9,068 nt of DNA from Erythrobacter sp. 34-65-8 (GCA_002278985.1 NCJP01000048.1:1-9068); one strand, 5' to 3'; shown: positions 1 through 6,888, numbered from the stretch's first letter. Made by a program: numbers and translations. The notes: generated by a model from the sequence alone, not told the origin.

Positions 1-1597
1 GTGCGAGCTCGTGCGCCTGATCCGCAAGGGCGGCGGGGCGGTGACCTGTGTCGTGACTCAGGGCGGCCAGCAATTCGTCACCCCGATGGCGCTCGCCGCG
101 CTCAGCGAAAACCCGGTCTACACCACCCTGTGGGATCTTAAGAACGAGGCCGAGATGGGCCATATCCAGCTCAGCCGCGAGGCTGATCTGGTGGTCGTCT
201 GCCCGGCCACAGCCGATCTTCTGGCCAAGATGGCAGCCGGTATTGCCGACGATCTGGCCACCACGCTGATCCTGGCGACCGACAAGCCGGTGATGGTTGT
301 CCCGGCGATGAACGTGCGGATGTGGCAGCACGAGGCGACTCAGCGCAACCTTGCCTGGCTGCGCCAGGCCGGGGTCGACGTGATCGATCCCGACGAAGGC
401 CCGATGGCCTGCGGAGAGTTCGGCCCGGGCCGCCTGCCCGAGCCGGAAGTGATCTGGGCCGAGATTGCCGCCCGCTTCGGCCTTGTCGCTGATTGCGAGC
501 CCCGGCAGGAGCCCGACTTGCTCGAAGCGCTGGAGCCTGAACCAGAAGTGCGGCCGCGTGGCGGGTTGGGCGGGCTGCTGTCGTCCCTCATCCCCCGCTC
601 GACCCCGCGCCGCAGCGCCGAGGTGATCGAGACAGAATGGCAGGACACGCCTGAAACCGAAGTGCCCGAAGACGCGGTCCCCGAAGACCCTGCCTCCGAA
701 GACCCTGGCCCCGAAGATCCTGCCCCCCAAGACCCTGCCGGAGACGCGCCGATGCCCCCGCCGCCGTCTTCGCCGGGTTTCGGCGGCGGACTGCTGGCAT
801 CCAAGGGCCGCGCGGTGGCCGCGCCGCCCACCGATCCTGCCGCCATCAATCACATGGTCGGCGGCCCCGCTGGTCCGCCCGAAATGGAAACACCCGATCC
901 GCTCGACGGGCAGCCCGACTTTGACGAAGACCCGGCCCACCGCCCGCTCTACGGGCGCCACGTGCTGGTCACCGCCGGGCCGACCCACGAGCCGATCGAC
1001 CCGGTCCGCTATATCGCCAACCGGTCCAGCGGGAAGCAGGGCTTCGAGATCGCGGCCGCCGCCGCCGCTGCCGGGGCCAGGGTCACGCTGGTGGCCGGGC
1101 CGGTCCACCTCGATACGCCGCACGGGGTTGACCGGATCGACGTCGAATCCGCGCGTGAAATGGCCGAGGCGGTCAAGCAGGCGCTGCCTGCCGATGTCGC
1201 CATCATGGTCGCTGCCGTGGCTGACTGGCGCAGCAAGGATTTCGTGGCCCAGAAGATGAAGAAGCGCGGCTCGGCCCCGCCCGCGCTGCTGCTGACCGAG
1301 AACCCTGACATTCTCGCCACGGTTGCTTCGGGCAGGTCCAGGCCGGGCCTGCTGATCGGCTTTGCGGCCGAGACCGAGGAAGTGGTCGAGCACGCCCAGG
1401 TCAAGCGCAAGCGCAAGGGGGCCGACTGGATCGTCGCCAACGATGTCTCGGGCGATGTCATGGGCGGCGAAATGAACCGGGTCCATATCGTGCGTGAAAG
1501 CGGGGTCGAGCACCTGGACGAGATGCCCAAGGGCGAGGTGGCGCGTGCGCTGGTCGAGCGGATCGTGGCTGAGCTGGAACAAGGGTGGCCGCAATGA
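1..1597 (+). CDS. coaBC: CoaBC: phosphopantothenoylcysteine decarboxylase / phosphopantothenate-cysteine ligase (5' partial)
   Basis: This bifunctional cytosolic enzyme of coenzyme A synthesis joins cysteine to 4'-phosphopantothenate (CoaB, CTP-dependent) and then decarboxylates the product (CoaC, FMN-dependent). The window opens inside the gene: the frame is open from base 2, and roughly the first 20 residues, including the usual start and the GGIAAYK-type segment, lie outside. The GTG at 11 is therefore not the true start. The CoaC part shows the catalytic His (codon 161-163, GHIQLS), PAMN (302-313), and the Cys of the substrate flap ACGEFGPGR (codon 410-412). The CoaB part starts near 944 and shows [27 protein letters not shown] (1253-1264), LTENPDIL and GFAAET. 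About 154 residues of Pro/Glu/Asp-rich linker (about nt 480-943) separate the domains, far more than in E. coli CoaBC (about 406 residues in total). The stop overlaps the dut start (ATGA). Confidence 0.97.
   Translation, partial: CELVRLIRKGGGAVTCVVTQGGQQFVTPMALAALSENPVYTTLWDLKNEAEMGHIQLSREADLVVVCPATADLLAKMAAGIADDLATTLILATDKPVMVVPAMNVRMWQHEATQRNLAWLRQAGVDVIDPDEGPMACGEFGPGRLPEPEVIWAEIAARFGLVADCEPRQEPDLLEALEPEPEVRPRGGLGGLLSSLIPRSTPRRSAEVIETEWQDTPETEVPEDAVPEDPASEDPGPEDPAPQDPAGDAPMPPPPSSPGFGGGLLASKGRAVAAPPTDPAAINHMVGGPAGPPEMETPDPLDGQPDFDEDPAHRPLYGRHVLVTAGPTHEPIDPVRYIANRSSGKQGFEIAAAAAAAGARVTLVAGPVHLDTPHGVDRIDVESAREMAEAVKQALPADVAIMVAAVADWRSKDFVAQKMKKRGSAPPALLLTENPDILATVASGRSRPGLLIGFAAETEEVVEHAQVKRKRKGADWIVANDVSGDVMGGEMNRVHIVRESGVEHLDEMPKGEVARALVERIVAELEQGWPQ
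665..739 (+). repeat. Five 15-bp tandem repeats in the CoaBC linker
   Basis: Five consecutive in-frame 15-bp units with consensus near CCCGAAGACCCTGCC start at 665, 680, 695, 710 and 725. They encode [20 protein letters not shown] and PQDPA. The units differ by a few substitutions, so the array is not freshly made. It lies in the low-complexity acidic linker between the CoaC and CoaB domains, where changes in length should be tolerated. Confidence 0.9.
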
Positions 1598-2055
1598 CAC
1601 AGGGTCCGGTCGCCGTGGCGCTGAAGCGCCTGCCGCATGGCGAAGGCCTTGCCCTGCCGCACTATGCCACGGCCGGTGCGGCGGGCATGGATGTGCTTGC
1701 GGCCGAGGACGTAACGCTGGCCCCCGGCGCGCGCCATGCCGTAGCAACTGGCCTGGCGCTGGCGATCCCGCCGGGCTACGAAATCCAGGTCCGCCCGCGT
1801 TCCGGCCTGGCGCTGAAACACGGGATCACCGTGCCCAACACGCCCGGCACGATCGATTCGGACTACCGGGGGGAGCTGAAGGTCATCCTGATCAACCACG
1901 GCAGCGAACCTTTCGCCATCGCGCGCGGAGACCGGGTGGCGCAGCTGGTGCTGGCCCCGGTGACGCAGGCGACATGGCGCGAGGTCGCGGAGCTGGATGA
2001 TACCGCGCGCGGCTCGGGCGGCTTCGGATCGACCGGGGGGCACGAGCGCCTTTAG
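1594..2055 (+). CDS. dut: dUTPase (deoxyuridine 5'-triphosphate nucleotidohydrolase)
   Basis: The enzyme hydrolyses dUTP to dUMP and pyrophosphate. This keeps uracil out of DNA and supplies the precursor for dTMP. The 153-residue protein is the usual length for the homotrimeric family and carries all five motifs: AGAAGMD (27-33), [11 protein letters not shown] (67-77), [13 protein letters not shown] (82-94, with the likely catalytic Asp90), RGDRVAQ (111-117) and the P-loop-like [10 protein letters not shown] (139-148) near the C-terminus. I chose ATG 1594, which overlaps the coaBC stop as ATGA and has AAGGGTGG (1581-1588) just upstream. An in-frame GTG at 1585 is a less likely alternative adding three residues. 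Translation is probably coupled to coaBC; a coaBC-dut pairing is common in bacteria. Confidence 0.97.
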   Translation: MTQGPVAVALKRLPHGEGLALPHYATAGAAGMDVLAAEDVTLAPGARHAVATGLALAIPPGYEIQVRPRSGLALKHGITVPNTPGTIDSDYRGELKVILINHGSEPFAIARGDRVAQLVLAPVTQATWREVAELDDTARGSGGFGSTGGHERL

Positions 2056-2060
2056 CCCGG

Positions 2061-2075
2061 CACCGCCCCGCGGTG
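2061..2075. terminator. Small hairpin between convergent genes (possible weak bidirectional terminator)
   Basis: The 22-bp gap between the convergent stops of dut and the next gene contains CACCGC-CCC-GCGGTG, a perfect 6-bp stem with a 3-nt loop that extends four bases into neither coding region beyond the gap. No T-run follows on either strand, so termination activity is only a suggestion from position and symmetry. Confidence 0.25.
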
Positions 2076-2077
2076 GC

Positions 2078-2584
2078 TCAGGCCAGTCGGGCGGCCAGTC
2101 CGGTCAGCTTGAGCAGCTCGGCGTGCACTTTCTCCAGTTCCTTTTCGTACCACAGGTCGATCAGGAAGCCGATTTCGCCGAGGAAGGTCGGAATTTCGTC
2201 CAGCACGTAGAGGTTGGCCATGCTGGGTGAGGCCGATTCGCCGTGGCGGTTGGGCAACTTCGCGCGGATGCCGTGGCCTGCCACATAGGCCACCAGTTCA
2301 TCGATGTTCTGTTGCATTGCGGCCATGCGCATCTCGTTGGAGGCGGAACGGGCGTGGCCGAGCTCTTCCTTGGCGCGATCGATCAGGCGCATGAGGTGGG
2401 CGTAACGGCGATCAGCGGCCTCGCGCGAAAGGCTGGAAACCTGCATGATGAAAGCGTGCTGGATGCGGTGCCGGGCGGTATCAGGGTGTTCGCCGGCCGC
2501 GAAGTCTGCGCCATTGGCGCTGAGCCGGGCCGCAGCGGCCTTGTCCGCCGATGCAGCTGCTTCGATTCTGGTCATCTCGCCCAT
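2078..2584 (-). CDS. Unrecognised helical protein of 168 residues
   Basis: I do not recognise this family. The product is soluble-looking, with no signal peptide or membrane span. An Ala-rich N-terminus is followed by a probable helix-rich body: residues such as RRYAHLMRLIDRAKEELGHA and, near the C-terminus, LIDLWYEKELEKVHAELLKL have amphipathic or coiled-coil-like patterns. A short loop (KLPNRHGESASPSM) links the two helical parts. I chose ATG 2584 because an AGGGGGA ribosome site lies about 10 nt upstream. A TTG at 2617 would place the start ahead of that site, and ATG 2575 is a possible alternative. Codon third positions are strongly GC as in neighbouring genes, which supports real coding. 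It lies downstream of the lipoprotein gene on the same strand, separated by 100 bp and a strong hairpin, so it is probably a separate transcript. Conserved sphingomonad hypothetical protein is an inference only. Confidence 0.8.
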   Translation of the reverse strand: MGEMTRIEAAASADKAAAARLSANGADFAAGEHPDTARHRIQHAFIMQVSSLSREAADRRYAHLMRLIDRAKEELGHARSASNEMRMAAMQQNIDELVAYVAGHGIRAKLPNRHGESASPSMANLYVLDEIPTFLGEIGFLIDLWYEKELEKVHAELLKLTGLAARLA

Positions 2585-2588
2585 CGGC

Positions 2589-2612
2589 CGGTCTTCCCCC
2601 TGAGAAAGACCG
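2589..2612 (-). promoter_or_regulatory. Hairpin presenting the ribosome binding site in its loop
   Basis: On the minus strand a perfect 7-bp stem CGGTCTT / AAGACCG encloses the 10-nt loop TCTCAGGGGG. The loop holds the only good Shine-Dalgarno sequence for the 168-residue protein, and the stem ends four bases before the ATG at 2584. Such a hairpin could expose or sequester the ribosome site. The symmetry is seen directly; a regulatory role is inference. Confidence 0.45.
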
Positions 2613-2652
2613 ATCAATGCCAGAACAGGGTAAATACCGGATTAAGCCTGTA

Positions 2653-2676
2653 GGGGGCGCGCCGCAGCGCACCCCC
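2653..2676 (-). terminator. Strong GC hairpin after the lipoprotein gene (probable terminator)
   Basis: Eight bases after the lipoprotein stop, the minus-strand transcript can fold a 10-bp stem: GGGGGTGCGC pairs with GCGCGCCCCC, with one G-U pair. It closes on the loop TGCG, so the hairpin tip is C(UGCG)G, a UNCG-type stable tetraloop. The bases that follow (TACAGGCTTAATCC) contain no continuous T-run, so it is either a non-canonical terminator or a 3'-end stabiliser. Confidence 0.5.
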
Positions 2677-2684
2677 CGAATGGC

Positions 2685-3386
2685 TCAGTCGATCCGGCGC
2701 ACCGTCTTCTTGTCAGGTGCGATGGTAATCCGCACGGTTTCGCCGGAATTGCCAGGGAAATCGGTGAACATCGCCTCGACGAGGTTGGGCACCAGGTGCG
2801 GCAGGCGGTTGGAGGTCGACACGGCTTCGGCCTTGCCTTCGAACAGGCGCTGGCCGCTGGCCACATTGTCGATCTTCAGGTCAATGCCGCTGGTGAACAC
2901 GGTGTAGCTTTCCACCTCGCCCCCGCCGAACCACGGATCGTGGAAGCCGTAACCCCACGCCGAGGATGGGTGGATCCGGCGGATATAGCCCGAACGGGTC
3001 CGGTAATAGACCGGGCGATAGCTATGCCAGCTGCCCCAGAACGGATCCGCGAAACCGGTGCTGCGCACCCGCTCGCGGCCGTTATCGACACCGTAATCGA
3101 AGCGCACCAGCAGGCTGGCCTGTTCCGGCGAGGCGGCCTGGGCATAGCCCAGCCGCGCCATCTGCGCCTCGACCAGATCGGCATAGCGGGAGAACTCGAG
3201 CCCGCCTGCCAGCGCCGGATCATCGGCAACCACAGCAAAGCTCTGGCCCTGCGGCGCGGGAAGCTGGGTCTGGAAGCGTGAGACATCGGCCTTGAACGGT
3301 GTGGCGCAGGCAGCCAGCCCGGCCAGCAGCAGCGGCACGGCGGCCAGCTTCATCAAGCGGACCCGGGTGTTTCTGGTAGTGCTCAT
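2685..3386 (-). CDS. DUF4136-like outer-membrane lipoprotein
   Basis: The product looks like an exported lipoprotein of unknown function. The signal peptide is basic (RNTRVRLMK) then hydrophobic (LAAVPLLLAGLAAC), with a lipobox LAAC and acylated Cys27. The following Ala is not an Asp retention signal, so the outer membrane is the likely site. The mature part (about 206 residues) fits the DUF4136 pattern: DVSRFQ near the start, GLEFSRYADLVEAQMARLGY and LLVRFDYGV in the middle. An aromatic, Gly-rich stretch follows (FADPFWGSWHSYRPVYY to WGYGFHDPWFGGG), then a more regular C-terminal part. I chose ATG 3386 because AGAGGAAAG stands 8 nt upstream; an upstream in-frame start at 3446 has no such site. 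The 127 bp up to trpS hold inverted repeats, so the gene may have its own promoter. The family assignment is from memory of sequence style and is moderately sure; the lipoprotein call is firm. Confidence 0.85.
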   Translation of the reverse strand: MSTTRNTRVRLMKLAAVPLLLAGLAACATPFKADVSRFQTQLPAPQGQSFAVVADDPALAGGLEFSRYADLVEAQMARLGYAQAASPEQASLLVRFDYGVDNGRERVRSTGFADPFWGSWHSYRPVYYRTRSGYIRRIHPSSAWGYGFHDPWFGGGEVESYTVFTSGIDLKIDNVASGQRLFEGKAEAVSTSNRLPHLVPNLVEAMFTDFPGNSGETVRITIAPDKKTVRRID

Positions 3387-3390
3387 GAGA

Positions 3391-3399
3391 CTTTCCTCT
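3391..3399 (-). promoter_or_regulatory. Ribosome binding site of the lipoprotein gene
   Basis: AGAGGAAAG on the minus strand, with its GAGG core 8 nt before ATG 3386, is one of the best Shine-Dalgarno matches in the window. It decides the start of the lipoprotein gene against the longer reading. Confidence 0.75.
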
Positions 3400-3421
3400 T
3401 CGGAAAACAGCAACGTCTTTC

Positions 3422-3467
3422 GCGACCAGCCATTTCCCGGTCGCACGCTGTCATCGTTGAGGCGTGC
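3422..3467 (-). promoter_or_regulatory. Two abutting inverted repeats upstream of the lipoprotein gene
   Basis: Two perfect 6-bp inverted repeats lie 36-81 bp upstream of the lipoprotein start. GCACGC (3443-3448) pairs with GCGTGC (3462-3467) over a 13-nt loop, and GCGACC (3422-3427) pairs with GGTCGC (3439-3444) over an 11-nt loop. They share two bases, so complete formation of one costs the end of the other. They could be leader hairpins or operator half-sites; the sequence does not decide. Confidence 0.35.
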
Positions 3468-3513
3468 TGTAAAGCAGATGGCCTGAACCGGGTTTGAATA
3501 GGGGGCAAAAGCC

Positions 3514-4530
3514 TCAGCCGCGGACCAGCCCCAGCGCCTGATAGGTGGCCGTCAGGGTTGCGCCGCCCATGTCCCGTGCCCGTGCCGCGCCGCGCGCGAG
3601 GATCGCGTCCAGCGCTTCGCGATCATCCCGGAGCGCGCGGAACCGGGAGTTGATCGGGCCAAGCGTTTCCACCAGCGCCTCGGCCAGGGCGGGCTTGAAC
3701 GCGCCGAACCCCTGTCCGGCAAACTGGCTCAGCACCTGGTCAACCGGCTGCCCGGTCACCGCGCCGAAGATCGTCACGAGGTTGAGCGCCTCCGCCCGTC
3801 CGGCCAGCCCGGCTGCTTCGCCGGGCAGCGGCTCGGGGTCGGTCTTGGCCTTGCGGACCTTCTGCATGATCGTGTCGGCATCATCGATCAGGTTGATCCG
3901 GCTCATCTCGCTCGGATCGGATTTGGACATCTTGGCGCTGCCATCACGCAGGCTCATGATCCGCGCGGCTTCGGGCGGCACGATCGGCTCGGGCAGGGTG
4001 AACACCGGTGCATCGTCGGCGCAGAAATCGTTGTTGAACTTCTGCGCGATGTCGCGTGCCAGCTCCAGGTGCTGCTTCTGGTCCTCGCCCACCGGCACAT
4101 GGGTGGCCTGATAGAGCAGCACGTCGGCCGCCTGCAGCACGGGATAGGTGAACAGGGCGACCGACTGGCCTTCGCGGTTCTTGCCGGCCTTGTCCTTCCA
4201 CTGGGTCATCCGGTTGAGCCAGCCCATCCGGGCGGTGCCGTTGAGCAGCCATTGCAGCTCGGCATGGGCGGGAACCTGCGCCTGGTTGAACAGGATGGAG
4301 CGATCCGGGTCTATCCCGCAGGCGACCAGTGCGGCGGTCATCTCCAGCGTCGCGGCGCGCAGCTCGGCCGGATTGTGCGGCTGGCTGATGGCATGGAGGT
4401 CGGCGAGGAAGTAAAGACACTGCCCCCCTTCAGGCATCGAATCCTGCATCCGCACCCAGTTGCGGATCGCGCCCAGGTAATTGCCGAGATGCAGGTTGCC
4501 CGTGGGCTGGATGCCGGAAACGACGCGCAT
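3514..4530 (-). CDS. trpS: Tryptophanyl-tRNA synthetase
   Basis: This cytosolic class I aminoacyl-tRNA synthetase charges tRNA-Trp with tryptophan using ATP. The 338-residue length is normal for bacterial TrpS. The N-terminal SGIQPTGNLHLGNYLGA holds the HIGH-type signature (HLGN, residues 14-17). The KMSKS loop is exact at residues 200-204 (AKMSKSDP). Also visible are FLADLHA (41-47), LFTYPVLQAADVLLYQA (126-142) and VGEDQKQHLELARDIA (147-162) of the catalytic domain, and the C-terminal helical anticodon-binding region. ATG 4530 has an AGGA ribosome site about 8 nt upstream. The start lies 15 bp after the murJ stop, so it is probably the last gene of a secB-murJ-trpS transcript. No Trp-codon leader or T-box is visible, since the upstream space is nearly zero. 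Confidence 0.99.
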   Translation of the reverse strand: MRVVSGIQPTGNLHLGNYLGAIRNWVRMQDSMPEGGQCLYFLADLHAISQPHNPAELRAATLEMTAALVACGIDPDRSILFNQAQVPAHAELQWLLNGTARMGWLNRMTQWKDKAGKNREGQSVALFTYPVLQAADVLLYQATHVPVGEDQKQHLELARDIAQKFNNDFCADDAPVFTLPEPIVPPEAARIMSLRDGSAKMSKSDPSEMSRINLIDDADTIMQKVRKAKTDPEPLPGEAAGLAGRAEALNLVTIFGAVTGQPVDQVLSQFAGQGFGAFKPALAEALVETLGPINSRFRALRDDREALDAILARGAARARDMGGATLTATYQALGLVRG

Positions 4531-4545
4531 GATCTGTCCTGTGGG

Positions 4546-6117
4546 TTAGCTCTGGCGGCGCATTAGGCGCTGCACGGTCGCCTTGTCGAGGATGCCGAGC
4601 AGGAAACCGGCAGCGGCGAAACTGGCAAGGCCCGCGCCGGCGATGGCAAGGATGGCGGTGGCCCGCTCCAGCGCGGTGCCGCTGAACATCTGGTCGAGCG
4701 GGGCCATCAGGAACCACAAGGCTGCCCCCATCACAGCTGCGGCCAGCACGATCCGGGCAATCCGCCCCATGATCCGGCCGGGCAGGTGGAAATGCCCCTT
4801 GTGCGCCAGCAGGGCATAGAGCAGCGCCACGTTGCACCACGCCCCGATCGAGCCGGCGATCGCCAGCCCGAGCACGCCCAGCCGCGGCACCAGCAAGAAG
4901 TTGAGCAGGACCGTGACCGTCAGGCTGGCGGCGGCGGTATAGACCGGGGTGCGGGTATCCTTGCGGGCGAAAAAGTTGGGGGTCAGCACCTTGACCAGCA
5001 CATAGGCGGGCAGGCCGATCACCAGCCCGCCGACCACGGTGCCGGTCACCAGCGCATCCTCCAGGGTGAACGCCCCGCCGACGAAGAACACCCGGGTAAA
5101 GGCGCTGCCGGTAACGAACAGCGCCACCGCAGCCGGGATGGTCAGCAGCATCGCGAGCTCGATCGCGTTCGATTGCAGGCGCGAGGCTTCCTCCGGCTCG
5201 CCCCGTCCCAGATGGCGCGACAGGGCCGGCAGGATCGCGGTGCCCAGGGCAATGCCGATAATGCCGAGCGGAAGCTGGTTCCACCGGTCCGCCATGGCGA
5301 GATAGGTGTAGCTGCCGTCTGGCAGGTTGGAGAGGAAGAACAGGTCAATGAATCGGGCGATCTGGTACACGCCCGCGCCGAACACAGCCGGCACGATCAG
5401 CACGCCCAGTTCCCGGACCTGCGCGGTCAGGCGCGGGCGGCGCAATGCCAGACGGAAGCCGGAGCGGCGCATCCAGAACCACAGCCACAGCAGTTGCAGC
5501 AGCCCGGAAACCGATACGGCCACCGCCAGCCAGAACCCGACCGCCATCCGGGTGGCTTCGCCGCCGGGCTGGAACGCGCCCCAGGTCAGCGCCGTGATCA
5601 GGCAGATGTTGAGCAGGATCGGTGCCGCCGCCGCTGCCGCAAAGCGCGACAGCGAATTGAGCACGGCGGCAAACAGCGTCGCCAGGCTCATGAACACCAG
5701 ATAGGGAAAGGCAATCCGCGCCATCAGCACGGCATGATCGAACAGGGCCGGATCGCCCGTGGTGCCTTGGTTGGCGAACAGCCCGGCGATCCACGGCATG
5801 ACCAGCAACGCGATCCCGCCGAAGGCGATCAGGATCGGGATCAGCACCGCCAGCACGTCTTCGGCGAAGCGGCGCGCTTCGGATATGTCGTCGTCCCGCG
5901 TCATCCGCCGGTTGAACAGCGGCACGAAGGCGCTGGCGAAGGCCCCTTCGGCAAACAGGCGGCGGAAGATGTTGGGCAGCTGGAAGGCCAGCTGCCAGGC
6001 ATCGGCCACGCCGCCCGCCCCGAGCACCCGGGCCAGCATCATGTCGCGCACGAAACCGAACACGCGGCTGACCAGGGTCAGCCCACCGATCGTGCCGACG
6101 TTACGGAGCAGGCTCAT
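4546..6117 (-). CDS. murJ: Lipid II flippase MurJ
   Basis: MurJ is the inner-membrane MOP-superfamily flippase that moves lipid II to the periplasmic face for peptidoglycan synthesis. The 523-residue protein has about 14 hydrophobic spans, as expected. The family signature SRVFGFVRDMMLARVLGAG and the nearby FQLPNIFRRLFAEGAFASAF are intact. Charged residues of the central cavity known to matter in E. coli MurJ have counterparts here: Arg18, Arg24, Asp39, Arg52 and Arg278 (in ADRWNQLPLGIIG, matching E. coli Arg270). The start at ATG 6117 gives the normal N-terminus MSLLRNVGTIGG and is 28 bp after the secB stop. The ribosome site is weak, which suggests translational help from secB. A 15-bp gap to trpS follows. 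No truncation or frameshift is seen. Confidence 0.98.
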   Translation of the reverse strand: MSLLRNVGTIGGLTLVSRVFGFVRDMMLARVLGAGGVADAWQLAFQLPNIFRRLFAEGAFASAFVPLFNRRMTRDDDISEARRFAEDVLAVLIPILIAFGGIALLVMPWIAGLFANQGTTGDPALFDHAVLMARIAFPYLVFMSLATLFAAVLNSLSRFAAAAAAPILLNICLITALTWGAFQPGGEATRMAVGFWLAVAVSVSGLLQLLWLWFWMRRSGFRLALRRPRLTAQVRELGVLIVPAVFGAGVYQIARFIDLFFLSNLPDGSYTYLAMADRWNQLPLGIIGIALGTAILPALSRHLGRGEPEEASRLQSNAIELAMLLTIPAAVALFVTGSAFTRVFFVGGAFTLEDALVTGTVVGGLVIGLPAYVLVKVLTPNFFARKDTRTPVYTAAASLTVTVLLNFLLVPRLGVLGLAIAGSIGAWCNVALLYALLAHKGHFHLPGRIMGRIARIVLAAAVMGAALWFLMAPLDQMFSGTALERATAILAIAGAGLASFAAAGFLLGILDKATVQRLMRRQS

Positions 6118-6145
6118 TGATCAGGCCCGCGCTTGCCGGGTGCGC

Positions 6146-6667
6146 TCAGGCGTCTGCCGCAGGGGCACCGGCTCCGCCGGCAGCCGCAGCCTGTTCCTGG
6201 ATGCGCTGGAAATAGAGGCCGTTGAAGTCGATCGGGTCGAGCAGCAGCGGCTGGTAGCCGAGATCGCGCGTGGCGTCGGCCACGATGCGGCGGGCGAACG
6301 GGAACAGGATGCGCGGCGCTTCGGCATAGAGGAAGGCATGGGCCTGCTCGTCGGGCAGGTTGCGCATCCCGACCAGGCCGCAATAGGCCAGCTCGACAAT
6401 GTAGAAATTGCCCTGCTGGGCCTTTGCTGTGACGGTGATCTTCAGCTCGACTTCGTGCACTTCGTCGCTGACCGGCTGGGCGCCGATGTTGAGCTGCAGG
6501 TCGATCTGCGGCGCTTCGGTCCACTGGTAGGCCTGCGGCGCGTTCGGATTCTCGACCGAGAGATCCTTGATGTACTGCGAGATCAGGCCGGCTGCCGGGG
6601 TCGTGTCGGCGCCGTTGGGCAGCGGATCGGGATTGATGTCGGTCAGGATATCGCCTTCGTCGGCCAT
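6146..6667 (-). CDS. secB: Protein-export chaperone SecB
   Basis: SecB is a cytosolic tetrameric chaperone that keeps preproteins unfolded and passes them to SecA. The 173-residue reading contains the family landmarks in order: GLISQYIKDLSVENPNAP (27-44), a strand with EVELKITVTAKA (72-83), NFYIVELAYCGLVGM (87-101), APRILFPFARRIVADATRD (117-135) and LLLDPIDFNGLYFQR (141-155). The C-terminus is an Ala/Gly-rich tail. I chose ATG 6667 (MADEGDILTD), typical of alphaproteobacterial SecB with its acidic N-terminus; a longer reading from 6763 would add a Pro/Arg-rich stretch that crosses a leader hairpin and is unlikely. The ribosome site is poor. The gene heads the secB-murJ-trpS run and is divergent from tim44. 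Confidence 0.97.
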   Translation of the reverse strand: MADEGDILTDINPDPLPNGADTTPAAGLISQYIKDLSVENPNAPQAYQWTEAPQIDLQLNIGAQPVSDEVHEVELKITVTAKAQQGNFYIVELAYCGLVGMRNLPDEQAHAFLYAEAPRILFPFARRIVADATRDLGYQPLLLDPIDFNGLYFQRIQEQAAAAGGAGAPAADA

Positions 6668-6700
6668 GGTCTGGGATGCTTTCGTGCCAGTCTTGCGGGC

Positions 6701-6719
6701 GCTGCCCGGTGGGGGCAGC
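6701..6719 (-). promoter_or_regulatory. Leader hairpin of secB
   Basis: A perfect inverted repeat GCTGCCC / GGGCAGC with a 5-nt loop (CCACC on the transcribed strand) lies about 33 nt before the secB start. It would sit in the 5' untranslated RNA if transcription starts near 6730. It has no following T-run. Function is not known; a leader structure is the simplest reading. Confidence 0.35.
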
Positions 6720-6734
6720 GGTGGTTCGGCGGGC

Positions 6735-6763
6735 CGCCTAGCACTGTGTGCGCCGTGCCGCAA
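6735..6763 (-). promoter_or_regulatory. Possible secB promoter
   Basis: On the minus strand TTGCGG (6758-6763) is followed after 17 bp by TAGGCG (6735-6740), inside the context GTGCTAGGC. The -35 half resembles TTGACA; the -10 half is poor. The placement, about 70 bp before the secB start, is suitable, but the match is weak. Confidence 0.25.
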
Positions 6764-6790
6764 CGCAGGACATTTTCCCGCCGCTCCGCG

Positions 6791-6820
6791 TTGTTCATTT
6801 GAAAACCCGCGCCATATAGG
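6791..6820 (+). promoter_or_regulatory. Possible tim44 promoter
   Basis: TTGTTC (6791-6796) and TATAGG (6815-6820) are separated by 18 bp, inside an AT-richer patch (CATTTGAAAAC, CCATATAGGG) that stands out from its GC-rich surroundings. Transcription would begin near 6827, about 60 bp before the chosen tim44 start. This is a consensus-like match only. Confidence 0.4.
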
Positions 6821-6846
6821 GCACGAAGGGGACTGGACCGGAGCGC

Positions 6847-6867
6847 GTGGGAGCGGCGCTGCTCCAC
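6847..6867 (+). promoter_or_regulatory. Leader hairpin of tim44
   Basis: GTGGGAGC (6847-6854) and GCTCCAC (6861-6867) can pair with one bulged G around the 6-nt loop GGCGCT. The structure ends about 20 nt before the chosen start at 6889, leaving the ribosome site free. Its presence also argues that the GTG at 6847 belongs to leader RNA, not to the protein. Confidence 0.3.
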
Positions 6868-6888
6868 ATTGATGAACGGATTTTGACT

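Noticed and set aside
1009..2043. A 344-codon minus-strand frame across coaBC and dut
   Set aside because: It covers two genes whose motifs are intact on the plus strand, and it has no ribosome site or domain signal.
3484..3513. A terminator for trpS
   Set aside because: The bases after the trpS stop contain only a 3-bp GGC/GCC pairing around TTTT and an odd-length AACCCGGTT palindrome. Neither is strong enough to call.
4786..6120. A 444-codon open frame on the plus strand, opposite murJ
   Set aside because: It is the antisense shadow of a well-supported membrane protein. The translation is Gln/His/Arg/Gly-rich, as expected from complementing hydrophobic codons.
6872..6886. A tiny leader peptide (ATG AAC GGA TTT TGA) ahead of tim44
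   Set aside because: Four codons without an own ribosome site. Its overlap with the tim44 ribosome site is more likely chance.
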